This document shows, in pieces, positions 42,704 to 64,000 of a stretch of DNA of 64,000 bases. This DNA comes from Hippasteria phrygiana (taxonomy: Eukaryota > Echinodermata > Asteroidea > Valvatida > Goniasteridae), in contig JAZGUH010000272.1 of assembly GCA_037893225.1 (NCBI GenBank), positions 372,001 to 436,000 of the forward strand, read 5' to 3'. The stretch's first letter is position 1. Each line of letters begins with the position of its first letter. The notes under the pieces are model-generated. The model saw only the letters and a list, made by a program, of their open reading frames with translations, was not told the origin of the DNA and made no database searches. Made by a program: the position numbers and the translations under genes.

Positions 42704-42950
42704 ATGACGATTTGGCAAGCTTTTGGCTGCTCAAAAAACGAATTCTCTAAAAGGTCTCAGCGCCGCCTTCCAAATTCCCAATCCCCCAAACGACCGGATA
42801 TTTGTAAGAAATGGCTGAACAATATAGAAACGCGACGACTTCGAACCAGATTGCTTCGAGGAAAATCGGCAGGCAGTTCTCCTGGGGTAGGCTAAGAATC
42901 TTCGAGATGATGCAGTGCCTAACATATTTTCTTTCCGACCAGAACAGACT
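42704..42950 (+). pseudogene. THAP zinc-finger domain remnant
   Basis: The first frame reads MTIWQAFGCSKNEFS and KRPDICKKWLNNIETRR, like the start of a THAP domain but with the first Cys replaced by Trp. After about 42833 the next frame reads DDFEPDCFEENRQ, a stop, then DDAVPNIFSFRPE, the THAP FEPDCFEE and AVPxIF boxes. The His-bearing middle is missing. A THAP domain in a TIR element suggests a P-element-type transposase, unproven. Confidence 0.65.
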
Positions 42951-43429
42951 TTGTGCTCTTCTAAAAAAAATACGAAAAACCACGATAAATTGCAGCACGT
43001 CAAGTCGAAGTAAACATCAGCCTTACGCATACACGCAATAGTCGGGCGCCTTATAAAACATACGTATTCATATGCACTAAGCTGCGTCTAGGTGTGATAC
43101 CAGTGCATACCGCTTGTAGCCAACCATGGGTTTCCATTGAGGTGCGGACCCCACGTCATAATCTCCCGGATGTCGCGGGAACTTCAAACAGTATGGACGC
43201 GCCCTTTGTACTGCTGAATGGCAAGAAATCGTAAATATAAAGGGCGCATGTGTCGTTCTCCATAACAAAGAAAATCCAACTCTTATTGCAGTATGTATGT
43301 TAGTGTATGTTCTTTTAGACTAGATAAAATATTATAGAGCCTGGAATTCTCCTTTAAGTTTTGGGTTTTTAATCAAATGGTTAGTTTGGACTTCACCATC
43401 CTCCATTTGTTTTGCGTTGCGCCGTTCTC

Positions 43430-43860
43430 GCTGACCTTTTGACCCTCCCCTCCCATCCTTCCACCTCGTAGCCGCGTAGCCGGCAACGGAGTGGTTACTT
43501 TGGACTTGGAATATTTTTCACCATCCTCCCTTTGTTTTGCGTTGCTCCATTGCCCCTGCAACTTCACCGCGCTACATCCCCCCTCTTCTTTTGCCCCACC
43601 CACCCTTCCACCTCGTAGCCTCGTAGCCGCCAACAGGGTAGTTACTTTGGACTTAGAATATTTTCAGCATCCTCCATTTCTTTTGCATTGTTCTGTTGTC
43701 GCTGACCTTTTTACCCTCCCCTCCCATCCTTCCACCTCGTAGCCGGCAACGGAGTGGTTACTTTGGACTTGGAATATTTTTCTCCATCCTCCATTTGTTT
43801 TGCGTTGCATGCTCCGTACGAACTTCACCGCGCTACATACCGCCCTCTTTTGACCAGCTT
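43430..43860. repeat. tandem repeat of about 120-130 bp
   Basis: Three diverged copies carry CCTTCCACCTCGTAGCC, then GTAGTTACTTTGGACTT, then CATCCTCC(A/C)TTTGTTTTGC. Confidence 0.75.
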
Positions 43861-43986
43861 GTTAGCCGCGCGCTTTGCCTTTGTACTTTTGCAGTAACGT
43901 TAGTTAGTTCCGGCCGACTGCGTAGCCAAAAAAATTCGGAGGTAATTTTCGAGTGGCGGGGTATTCCGCAATTACTCCGAAAATTG

Positions 43987-44382
43987 CATTTTCTACTGAA
44001 ATATACTGTTCAAAATTACAAAAAACGATGTCAATAGAATTAAGAGAAGTCTGCTTTAGGTTAAAAAAGTCGTTTTGGAATGAGAAAAAATAACCCTGAA
44101 TCTAATATCATCAAAACTGAAGAGGGGCCCTACAATCGCCGGGGCCAGGGCAGTCTGGGAGGGGGACAGTTGATAGTGTAGTGCCATTTTTCACCATCTA
44201 GGCCTACCAATAAACCTTTTCGCCGATTAGTGTAGGGCCTCTTAGTTTTGATCAAATTGAGTCAAGGGTATTTTTTCTCATTCCAAAATGACTTTTTTCA
44301 ACCTAAGGCAGACTTCTCTTCATTCTTCTGACATCTTTTTTTGTAATTTTGAACAGTTTATTGTGGTAGAAAATGCAATTTT
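43987..44382. repeat. foldback with about 150-bp arms
   Basis: Arms 43987-44133 and 44230-44382 are inverse copies. Shared stretches include GTCTGCTTTAGGTT / AACCTAAGGCAGAC and CATTCCAAAA with their inverses. It lies just inside the right end of the 3.3-kb element. Confidence 0.75.
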
Positions 44383-44656
44383 CTTACCTGCTTTACGGCA
44401 GTTGCCATGCTAATCAACGCGGTTGACTGTGCATCGCGGCGATCGCCATAATTATTTTCGAGTTGCGTTTTGTCGTCTTCATCGCCGCTTTACCCCAAAA
44501 TTTCCCTCAAATTTACTAAAACCCTGCCCTTTATCTACGGCATACCTGTTGGTTTGTAATGACGCTCATCACTAGTTTGGCAGTTCCATTATTAACCTAA
44601 AAGTGGATTTTTTTCCCCATAGGGCCAGGGAACAGGGCCCTACACTACACAATCGC

Positions 44657-45102
44657 CACCTTTTCGACATTCTCAAAGCATCATGAGAACAGCATCAGCC
44701 CTTTCTGACATTAGAAGAGCAAGCACATTAGAACGGACGTGATTGGTCGCATTGGTCACATTTTGGTTGTCATGGTTGCAAAAATCCTCTTCTGATTGGC
44801 TAATAATGTGACATTGATTATTAGCTGTTCTAATTCCAGAGAGTTGCATTCATTATTAACTGGTACCCTGAGAGGGATTCCCCAATTATTTCCTTATTTT
44901 CATTGCCATTTAAAATATATTTGTCTTATTATTTTCCTTATGTTTCATGCAAAGATATGTGAAAACAGTATCTCTCAACTCATGACATATAAAATCAATG
45001 AATGTTTGGACTGGTTCACAGTGCCTTAGGTTTGTGTATATATTACATGGTTTGTTTGGCCTCCATACCCACAATGCATTAAGAATGTCAAAAAGGTTTA
45101 TT
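44657..45102. mobile_element. MITE, copy 2 of the element at 14724-15228
   Basis: It starts CACCTTTTCGACATTCTCA and ends AAGAATGTCAAAAAGGTTTA. It shares AGAAGAGCAAGCACATTAGA, CGGACGTGATT and CTGGTACCCTGAGAGGGATT with copy 1. Confidence 0.8.
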
Positions 45103-45655
45103 GCGCAGGGTAATCTAGCTGCATGGGCATAGGCTTAAAATTGGGCGATCTAGTTTATCATGCAGTGCATCGGCATTTCGGACACGTTGGAATGGGCTCA
45201 TGATCTGCAGATCGTACAACCTCCCCTGTGTGATCAGTAAATGGAACAACGCTGCTCTGCGATTGACTGATGTTTACGCAATCGACTGACATTTGTGCCG
45301 TCAACTAATGCTTGTGCGAATATTGCAGACCGTCGATCGTGCCCCACCATGCCAACATTATTGAACATATATATACCTCACTTCAACTTCCCTTCAATCT
45401 CCCCCAACATCAGTGCTTTGAAGCTTGACGATGATTTTGTTTGGTGCAACTACAATGTAGTGGATCTGCCCGATCGGGAGATAGCACTGCTCTGACGTGA
45501 TCTATCGTTAGTGCAGACAATGTGGAATTCTGCACACGCACGAAATGGTGATGGAGAATCATCATGTTCCAGCCATTGTTGTGTGTGCGCATGCTGGGCG
45601 CTCAATGCAGCGTGCGACCATATCAGTGCACGTGACGTGGCAGTAGTTAAATTCC
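45103..45655. other. intergenic region with no recognised feature
   Basis: No coding or repeat signal that I can support. Confidence 0.4.
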
Positions 45656-45659
45656 ACAT

Positions 45660-45960
45660 GCGAGATAAACTTTCAGGCACTCTACTCACCTGGCTGTCTC
45701 ATCACATCCTTTCACTGTTGTTGTTCCAAAGGCTAGTATTCTGAGCTATTCTTCAAATTTGTTTCCCTCGTACTGCCTCTCTTTGGAACTCCTTACCTCT
45801 AACCTGCTTCCCTTCCACATATAATCTTCCACAATTCAAACGAAATAGATACAGTACCTTCAATCTCTGTGATCTGTCTTTTCTTGTCTTAGCCCACAAC
45901 TTGAGTAGCCTTTTGGCCTTGTGTTTGGTGATAGTTACATGCACCCATAAAAACAAATCA
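45660..45960 (+). pseudogene. LINE 3'-end fragment
   Basis: It has a DKLSGTLLTWLSHHILSLLL frame and then, in another frame, a FPRTASLWNSLP-like tail. The 3' sequence CTGTCTTTTCTTGTCTTAGCC is shared (inverse) with 6260-6300. Same family as 6200-6811. Confidence 0.75.
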
Positions 45961-46294
45961 TGGTAGTCTAGTTTAAAATTGTAACTTGCAACTTGCATCA
46001 ACCCTGAGATTGGTTTCGACCCGGGATGAACCAAATTATCATCAAAAAGATCAGCCAACTAAGAGGACCAATTATGCAGTTGATATTTTACTTTTAGCAC
46101 CCCCCCCTTCAAGTGTGAAAATATAGTGAAAGTAGATATGCAAGGTGGAGTAACTAAAGCCGCGTTTGCACTGGACTTATTTTTTGTGAAAATTTACAGA
46201 CACAATGATGCAAATCAATCACATGGCAAAGCCACTGAGTTGACAGTAATAATGCATTTTCGGTCCCATCCTTGCCAGTGATTTATTATATTGC

Positions 46295-46525
46295 CCAATG
46301 CAAGGTCAAAAGGGCCACTCAAGTTGTGAGCAAAAAGACAGAAATCACAGTTCATAGATTAAACATGTTTGGTATATTTGACATGCCTTTAGAACAACAG
46401 TGAAAGGATGTGATGATCGAGACAGCCAGGCGAGTAGATTGCCTGAAAGTTTGGACGGGGGAACTAATGATGAAAGGAACACCCTCCATGATAGTATCGA
46501 TAAGAGGCTCAATGAAGCAACAGTA
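46295..46525 (-). pseudogene. LINE 3'-end fragment
   Basis: The inverse strand matches 6250-6590, including AACAACAGTGAAAGGATGTG and GAACTAATGATGAAAGG. Confidence 0.75.
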
Positions 46526-47030
46526 TTAAACTAACAATAAAATCATTAATTCATGATATTCATGAAATTACTCACAGTCCATGCATATTGTGCAGTATAT
46601 GACCATGTACAGTGCAGTGTACAGCGTGTCATGCCATGTCGCTAATTATCAATGGCTTTGTCATCTCGTTATAAAAAAAACTGACTCCACATTTTGCTGG
46701 CCAGATGTTGGTTGTTATAGAAGTACACGTAAGCACTGGAATAAATTATTGAGAGGGCATTTGCCTATACTGCACTTGAAATGAGTAAAACAACAATTTT
46801 CTGAGTGAAATTTACTATACAAAAAGTCCAGAGCAAATGTGGTTTAACTCTGTTATTAAATAGAGTATCCTGGTTGTGAGAAAAACCGGAGGAATCAATT
46901 TTGTGTCTTGGTAAGTATGCTCTGACCATCATTGGGAGAATGCCGAAAACTTTCTAAAAGGGAATTATTAATTGAACGCAGTTACATGTAAATGTGTGAT
47001 TTATTTCTATTTATTTCCTTTTTTTTTCAG

Positions 47031-57972
<10,942 letters not shown>

Positions 57973-58439
57973 TATTCAGGAACCGCTGTTCGTGAAATAC
58001 TTTCAGCAAGTATTTTTTTTATGCTGCTCTTTTTGTGATCTTAAAAAGTAATTTATTTTTGATAATCTTTATTCGTGGATGTGGATTGCATTTGAAAATA
58101 ATAGGGCCGACCGATAGCCGTGGTTTGAAAAAGACCACCTGGCTGGTTGACGTCTATAGGTGCATTCCTGCACCTACTCATTCCATTCGTTTCAAGTGTA
58201 TTATTCTTGAATGAGAGTGTAATTAATAGATGGAGCTTTTTCAAACAAAGCTTTCATTCACAGGAAAAGGGGGCTCCGGAGTGCAATGAACAGAACCACT
58301 CTATTCAGTGTGGTGCCTATTGTTTGCATTTACACTTGGCTGCACAGCCTGATCCTGACATACCAGCACCCCCATCAATAACAGCTGGGACGGAAGGGAT
58401 TAAAACAAGTTCTTTAAAGCCTTAGTCATTATAAACCCC

Positions 58440-58650
58440 CTTGACATCAGCCGTGGTTTGAAAATTACCACATGGCTGGTTGACCGCTATACCCGCATTT
58501 TCTGCATTTTCAATCCATTCTTGGGTTATTGTGTACATTACACTTGGCTGGCCTGGCCTACCGGCCTACCGGCCTTACCGGCCTTACCGGCCTTACCGGC
58601 CTACCGGCCCTACCGGCCCTACCGGACTTAAAGGACTTAAAGAGTTAAAT
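58440..58650. repeat. worn B-type miniature with ACCGGCCTT minisatellite
   Basis: The left half is a diverged B1 element (GTGGTTTGAAAATTACCACATGG). At 58551-58632 it contains about nine units of TACCGGCC(T) and then GGACTTAAA repeats. Confidence 0.75.
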
Positions 58651-60399
58651 GGAGTGTAGGAATGGTTGTTGATACGTCATTCCAGGCACAATAGCTTGGT
58701 CCTGGTGTGGGGTTGGCCCCAGCTTGCCCAGTAGTCAGGCATGCAGGGTACCTTTTTAAAATATAACCACATGGGTAAAATTGCCTCCTTTGTTTGGCAC
58801 ATGTGCAGAGACCAGACCAGACCAGACCGTTTGGGGTCTGAAAGTGAGGCCCAGACATTGTCGTAAACCGGTTTTAGGACCTAATTTGCATACCATTGAA
58901 CGGTAGCGTTTCCAATTTCAGTATTTGTGGTGTCCGCAAGGGAATTTGGTCGTAAGTCGCATGACCTATTTTTGCGCAATTGCAATTTACATGAAAAATC
59001 ACGATTATTGTTTTTGTTAAAATAGTGCATGTTTATAAAAGCATATTTAATTGCAAATACCTCGCGCTGTCCAATTAAGAAAAAAAAAAGAAAAAAAATT
59101 TAGTTTTTTAATGAAATGGTTATTTTTATTTAAGTAGATTTAATTTGCTTCCCTTTGATTTCAGTGGTTTTGGAGAAATTTATTTTTAAGTGAAATAAAG
59201 TGAAATAAAGTCTGAGAACTATTTGGTTGATAGTCTGGTTCCAAGAGCAAACATCGTGACGTTGAATACCATTACGTCGGGGAACTAGGCAGTTCCGTAC
59301 CGACGGCTGCCGTAACAATAGCCACTGCATATTTTTTAAATAATTGTGGATAGTAATTCCGATTCTTTGATTTTAAGGGAACAACTTTTGTATGCCCGCC
59401 TTTATATTTTGCTCTATCATATTTTAAGCATTTGATTCATCACTGGCTCCCTGTATGTCAAAGTCCTGACAAATTGTTTTACCCTCATGTCAACAGAATT
59501 GGACCGAGCAGCTGACATATAAAAACCCTCAAAGCAATGGATGTATTAAATTATATTTAAGACTTCTTGCATTAGCAAAACACAACAAAAATTTGAAGAA
59601 ACAAAATTAAAAGAATCTGCGGTCCTTCATGACGAGCAGTCCAACATTTCAGTTTGTTCTCTCCAAATTGAATCATTTGAACGTATTTTTTTTCTATAAG
59701 TCATGTTCACACTACTGAAACTCACAGGAAGTTCAAGTATGTTTGGAACATTTGCACGAGTTACGATACGTGAAAAACTCAAATGTAGCATAATTTTCGA
59801 AGACATCTTGTTCAAATATTGATTTGTTTTTGACCTCATACTAGTGAATGTGTGTACTCAAATTTTGCAATTTCATGAAAAAAAAAAAAAAATTGAAATC
59901 TTCTATCCCTGTTTTTTGTAGCACACACCTTCATTGGCCTTGGGTCGGGCGATACCCATTAAAGAAAAAAGTGAAAAAAAATTTACATCACTGGACAAGA
60001 GTGCTTTTTTATCCACTTTATCCTGTACCCAGAATATCAAACGCCTTCAGGTCACCAAAAATCAACTGTGCATAAGAGTTCAAATGTGAGAACCCAAAAC
60101 TTCTGGAGAGGTTCTTTTCACACATTCAATATGTCCACTGCTTGTAACAAAACAAAACTTTATTTGTACCCAAAATATCCCTGCTTTATTCATTTTTGCT
60201 TCACTTTTGAATGTATCATAAAGTATATTCAATTCAAGTCATTCTATGTTTTAAATGGAATGCATATAGATAAAATTATTGCCAATTTGTATAAAAATGA
60301 TTTAAATAAAGAAATCAACTTGACATGTGTGTCTCATGGTCTGTCTGTTGAAGTATTTCCTTAAACTTTTACAATAAATACAATAAACATTACAATAAA
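58651..60399. other. intergenic region between convergent genes
   Basis: A/T-rich DNA. A segment at 59100-59220 (CCCTTTGATTTCAGTGGTTT, AATAAAGTCTGAGAAC) is shared with 42090-42270. No gene seen. Confidence 0.5.
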
Positions 60400-61202
60400 T
60401 ACAGGGTGTCCCACAAAAAAGATAACCCATCTTTTCATGTAAATTACCCAACAACCAAAATGTTTATTCCCTATAATGGTATGTTCAGGTGAAAGATCAT
60501 ATTGTCTTCTTTCATATGTGAAATTATGATGGTAGCATCATGCATGACTGATCAGAGACAATTTGAAGTTGCTATTTCAAATTTGGTTTTGTTCGGGATA
60601 AGTGGGACATTTATGTACACATGACTCGAGGAATAAGGTCTGTGACGAGTGGCCACCCAGACCTCACTCCGTGCGATTTCTTCTTGTGCGATTTCCTCAA
60701 AAGTAAGGTCTACACCTCTCCGCCTCGAGACATTCATCATGACCTGCGTGACAGAATCATCACGGAGGTTGAGGCAGTGTGGCAACGGAGGGACGTGATC
60801 CGATGTGCAGTGAGGGCAATGAGAACTAGGGCACAGGCTTGTGTGGACAGGGATGGTGGGCATGTTGAATTACATTAAACTTTTCACAACTACGTTTCCG
60901 GAGAAATTTATTCCCATGTAAGAAATGGAATAATAGAAATGTTCAAAACAATTATTGATTTTCGTCACAGACCACCTTATTCCTCGAGTCATGATGTGTA
61001 CATAAATGCCCCACTTATCCCAAACAAAACCATATCTGAAATAGAAACTTCAAATTGTCTCTGATCAGTCATGCATTATGCTACCATCATAATTATATAT
61101 CATATGAAAGAAGACCAGATGATCTTTCACCTGAACATACCATTATGGGGAATCAAATATTTGGTTGTTGGGTAATTTTCCTTTTTTGTGGGACACCCTG
61201 TA
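60400..61202. mobile_element. mariner/IS630-type element with about 235-bp inverted ends
   Basis: It is bounded by TA with ends TACAGGGTGTCCCACAAAAA and the exact inverse. The inverse match continues, with small differences, for about 235 bp on each side. The central DNA is a transposase remnant. Total about 800 bp. Confidence 0.9.
60621..60878 (+). pseudogene. mariner/IS630-type transposase C-terminal remnant
   Basis: The frame reads SGHPDLTPCDFFLCDFLKSK, then VYTSPPRDIHHDLRDRI. The DLTPCDFF motif carries the third catalytic Asp of the D,D34D group. The first two Asp and the DNA-binding domain are lost. Confidence 0.8.
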
Positions 61203-61644
61203 CATATTTCTTCATATAATGGATTTAAAAAGCTAAATGTTTAATTCATTAAAAATACTAGCTATATGGAATATCTTTCTCTTCAGTAGGGTACATTTAT
61301 CATCTTGAAAACCAGACCCCCCCCCCCCCTCTGGAATTGATTATCTCTTGAAGAATATTAACTTAAGATGTCTCATAATACCATACACCGATATAACAAC
61401 ATATTTTTCACTCAATCTTTACAACAAATTCAGCAATGATAAACACGGGCCCTTTCATACAGCCATTTGGGGACTCAAATCCATTCAAATTTCTGACCGC
61501 CACATGATGCGTGTGCGTAATATAAAAAAATGTACATGGATGTTTGAAATTTGATCGACATGAGGCATGACCGGGTTGGCGTCATGAAAATTTGACTCCC
61601 AAAATAATGATGTACAAGGCAGGACCCGTGACTTTATTTGCACA

Positions 61645-61930
61645 AGCCCAATAATAATACAGGTTTATATATAGCGCTTTTAGCAACATCGAAGCGCTTT
61701 ACAAATCTTATTACCCCTGGTCATCGGGCCCATTAATCATTCCTGAAACCACCTCAGCTCCCTGGGGAGTATACAGCCCCGGCTGCAAGTTAAACACACA
61801 CGGGCTAATCAAACACATAACCATCACTGCCCTCACAGTTACCCATTTACTCCTGGGTGGAGAAAAGTAACTTGTGACAAAGTGCATTGCTCACGGACAT
61901 AAGCACCATGACCCCAGCTGGTCTTTGAGC
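61645..61930 (-). mobile_element. SINE-like element with GCGCTATATATAAA tail
   Basis: On the minus strand it ends GTAAAGCGCTTCGATGTTGC, then GCGCTATATATAAA, then TATTATTATT. This is the usual 3' tail style of short retroposons. The body carries CTCCCCAGGGAGCTGAGG. It lies in the 3' flank of the minus-strand gene. Confidence 0.6.
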
Positions 61931-62062
61931 CACGAGGCCACAGTGCTCCACAATAGCTTAAAACCATTGATATATCAATTGAATATATAAAAACTGCAAC
62001 CTGATGAAATTGTTGCCTATAGCTGATGTAAAAAAAAAAAACCACACACGTCAACCACCAAT

Positions 62063-62218
62063 TCAGCAATGCGTGATGCTGCGTCCTCGAGGCACTGTAC
62101 TGGGCATGCTCTGTGCCAGCTTCGTCAGGCATTCCTTCCCAGCATGCATCAGCCTGCACAGTCTGTCCATGGTGACCTCCAACTCGGACCACTTGATGTT
62201 CGGCAGGTTGTGAAGAGT
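62063..62218 (-). CDS. unidentified gene, terminal exon
   Basis: It encodes TLHNLPNIKWSELEVTMDRL to GRSITHC and TGA. Acceptor CTGCAG. Confidence 0.65.
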   Translation of the reverse strand, partial: TLHNLPNIKWSELEVTMDRLCRLMHAGKECLTKLAQSMPSTVPRGRSITHC

Positions 62219-63763
62219 CTGCAGTGAAATGAAATTTTAAAACTAAATAAAATAGGAGGTTGTGCTGACTTTATGAATTCAATATCTCGAGGGAAACTGA
62301 CTAGGCAATTTTGAATATACAGCATTATGGGTTTATGACTTCTGGCTGGCGCCCCTTGAACACCGACACTGTCAATTTGGGATACCGCCAACATAGTGTG
62401 CAAGATAGCTCAGTTAAAAAGTGGTATCCTCATTGAGTGATCCACACAACGTCGCTTCCCAGGTTGTATCGTAAAGTCGGAGCGTGATCCCTGGCTATAC
62501 GAACAAAGACACTGACAATTTGGGAGACTGCAAGATAGCTCATCTGGTAGAGCACCGGTACGGTATTCCAGAGGTTGCAGGTTCAAATCCCACTCCTGCC
62601 AGCTTTGAAGTTTAATAACTACAGAGAATTCACACTGGGTGCACTCAAACATAGATCCCCATTAACAACCAATATGATAGACACATTTCATATCAGCCTT
62701 GTCTGCACACTGCCAGGTTGAAAGTAAGACTCTCGGTGCTAAACAAAACAGTGCAATTCAACAAATTCATTCATGCATGAATGAATCATGCCATAAATGA
62801 CACCGCAGAGCAACATTTAGCACTGGCAGGGATGTGGTTGAGTCCATCACAAGTCCCTGCAAGTCCATCACAAGCCCTCCAGTCCTAATTCCAATCACAA
62901 GTTATTCAAATGAGCCTTGACAAAGGCATTCCTTTGTCACTGTTTATCAAGTTACTTGTGACTGGCTTTATGAAAGGACTTGTGACTGGACTTGCAGGGA
63001 CTCGACTACAGCTCTGAGCACTGTGATCCTCGTTTTCAAACCTGACGTGCTCAGATTGGTGCTATTTTCGTCAATTCAGGATTTGTCTGAACCATCATTT
63101 TTGCTGGGACCTCACCTCTTGAAGGTTCTGCACGATAAACCTCAGCTTCATCATGGCTCTCCACCACTTGGCCTTCCGCTGACGACGCGTCAAACTCCCC
63201 AGGAGAAAGGCCAGGTGCTCCAACACAAAATTACACTACAAAAAGAAAAGAGTACGAACTACATCAATGCTGGTAAACTGACATTTTAACCTTGAACTCA
63301 TATTGGATGGAAATTTTAATCCCAAAATGAATATTCAAAATTCAAAATTTCAAACTGATTCAATCTGTCACTTATTGTTGCTCGATAATTTCCTTGGTAT
63401 TTATTGAAGATTTATCCTATATTTAGATCTGGACCCAAAAAAAACGTAAGGTTGGTAGGGCTGGCAACCTAAAATGTGGCCAACCCCAACACCTCTGTTG
63501 TAGCCCTTTACCTAGAGTGGCTATTAGCCTTGTATTGGGTGACTTCCATATAAAAAGTCTATCATACATACCTCATGGCAGAACGCCGATATCTCATAGC
63601 CTTCCTCTGCCCTCCTCTTCATCATCTCCAGGTGCTCCTGGGTTCGGGCCCACGTCAGCGGCTGGTGGTTGTTTGCAGATGCGGTCGCCAAGACGACGTC
63701 CGAAGCCACCAGCAGAGTTGTACAGAAGCCTTCCGACCGCTGGCTGGACACGTGGGCCATGGC
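62063..63763 (-). CDS. unidentified gene, last three coding exons
   Basis: Exons 63572-63763, 63116-63235 and 62063-62218 join in phase 0 to 155 residues and a stop. Splice sites are good: acceptor CACACAG, donors GTATGT and GTGAGG. The predicted tail is alpha-helical with no low complexity. It includes VVLATASANNHQPLTWARTQ, EHLEMMKRRAEEGYEIS, FVLEHLAFLLGSLTRRQRKA and WSELEVTMDRLCRLM. I do not recognise the family. The 5' part lies beyond the window. Convergent with GMPPB. Confidence 0.7.
62371..62603 (+). mobile_element. tRNA-derived SINE, one partial and one fuller copy
   Basis: A partial copy (GCAAGATAGCTCAGTT at 62401) is followed by a fuller one at 62500-62603. The latter has an A box ATAGCTCATCTGGTAGAGC and a B box GGTTCAAATCC. 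The same 5' leader GACAATTTGGGA precedes both, as at 24981-25100 (inverse). Confidence 0.8.
62827..63016. mobile_element. hAT-type miniature family H3, copy 3
   Basis: The ends are CAGGGATGTGGTTGAGTCC and GGGACTCGACTACAGCTCTG, with flanks AGCACTGG and AGCACTGT. It lies 99 bp from the 63116 exon end. Confidence 0.82.
63116..63235 (-). CDS. unidentified gene, penultimate exon
   Basis: It encodes 40 residues, CNFVLEHLAFLLGSLTRRQR to KLRFIVQNLQE, phase 0 at both ends. Acceptor TTTGTAG, donor GTGAGG. Confidence 0.7.
63405..63560 (-). repeat. dispersed repeat family R1, copy 3 (inverse)
   Basis: The inverse of 4598-4785 and 8430-8605. It ends GTGACTTCCATATAAAAA, 12 bp from the donor of the 63572 exon. 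Confidence 0.8.
63572..63763 (-). CDS. unidentified gene, antepenultimate exon
   Basis: It encodes 64 residues, AMAHVSSQRSEGFCTTLLVA to EEGYEISAFCHE, phase 0 at both ends. Confidence 0.7.
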
Positions 63764-64000
63764 CTGTGTGATCAAAACGATCAAAACTGGCAACTGTAAA
63801 AAAATACTGAATCTTGGATTTCAACTGGATAATCTTTCCTGGCCAAAAAAGCCTGGGGATTTACACCACCGGTTTATAACTTCCTCTGACAAAGTTACAC
63901 CAGGTACATTCAAATGCTAACTGGAACAAAGTGACTGGTAATGTATATCTAACTGAATGAAACTGTTGAAACTGCTAACTGACGGGACTGACCTGAAATA

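Larger units (their letters stand above)
41345..44652. mobile_element. 3.3-kb element with about 285-bp inverted ends
   Basis: The left arm (41345-41632) and right arm (44385-44652) are inverse copies. Shared stretches include AAATCCACTTTTAGGTTA, TTACAAACCAACAGGTATG, GAGGGAAATTTTGGGGTAAA and GACGACAAAACGCAAC. The interior holds a broken THAP domain (42704), tandem repeats (43430-43860), a second foldback (43987-44382) and a segment shared with the 14575-15645 element. No complete transposase remains. Confidence 0.75.

Noticed and set aside
42731..43030. 99-residue minus-strand reading frame
   Set aside because: It is antisense to the THAP remnant and shows no domain of its own.
60552..60863. 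103-residue minus-strand reading frame
   Set aside because: It is the antisense of the mariner-type transposase remnant, which has the recognisable DLTPCDFF motif on the plus strand.

Overview
This is animal (metazoan) nuclear DNA. Genes are split into short exons with GT-AG introns, there are no bacterial-style operons, and non-coding DNA is saturated with degraded transposons. The mix of foldback elements, TTAA-flanked miniature elements, hAT and mariner relics, LINE 3' ends and a tRNA-derived SINE suits an invertebrate, perhaps a marine deuterostome, but the species cannot be fixed from the sequence alone.

Four protein-coding genes are supported. (1) UBA3, the catalytic subunit of the NEDD8-activating enzyme, lies on the minus strand. 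Its first seven coding exons (about 164 residues) run from 14049 down to 6986, and the rest must lie beyond position 1. (2) TAF3, a TFIID subunit with an N-terminal histone fold and a C-terminal PHD finger, lies on the plus strand. Eight coding exons from 16813 to 34609 give a complete protein of about 1014 residues. (3) GMPPB, mannose-1-phosphate guanylyltransferase beta, lies on the plus strand. Nine coding exons from 47062 to 57972 give a complete protein of 359 residues. (4) An unidentified gene lies on the minus strand. Its last three coding exons run from 63763 down to the stop at 62063, and its 5' part lies beyond position 64000. All exon junctions I list keep frame and have plausible splice sites.

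UBA3 and TAF3 are divergent, with start codons 2.8 kb apart around a probable shared promoter zone that has been invaded by a foldback transposon carrying a second element. GMPPB and the unidentified gene converge. The genes do unrelated housekeeping work (neddylation, transcription initiation, GDP-mannose synthesis), and nothing suggests a functional cluster.

The non-genic DNA is the most striking part. Positions 1-4300 are a tandem array with about 40 perfect copies of the CRE octamer TGACGTCA, ending in 604-bp higher-order units. Elsewhere there are at least three families of TTAA-bounded miniature elements (piggyBac-like in form), some nested in one another. There are several hAT-type miniatures with readable 8-bp target duplications and two mariner-type relics. 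A TIR element carries an intact 141-residue ORF resembling the N-terminal domain of Crypton-type tyrosine recombinases. A 3.3-kb element with arms of about 285 bp holds a broken THAP domain, and several near-perfect foldback hairpins are present. No gene was found between 34.6 and 47.0 kb apart from transposon remnants.
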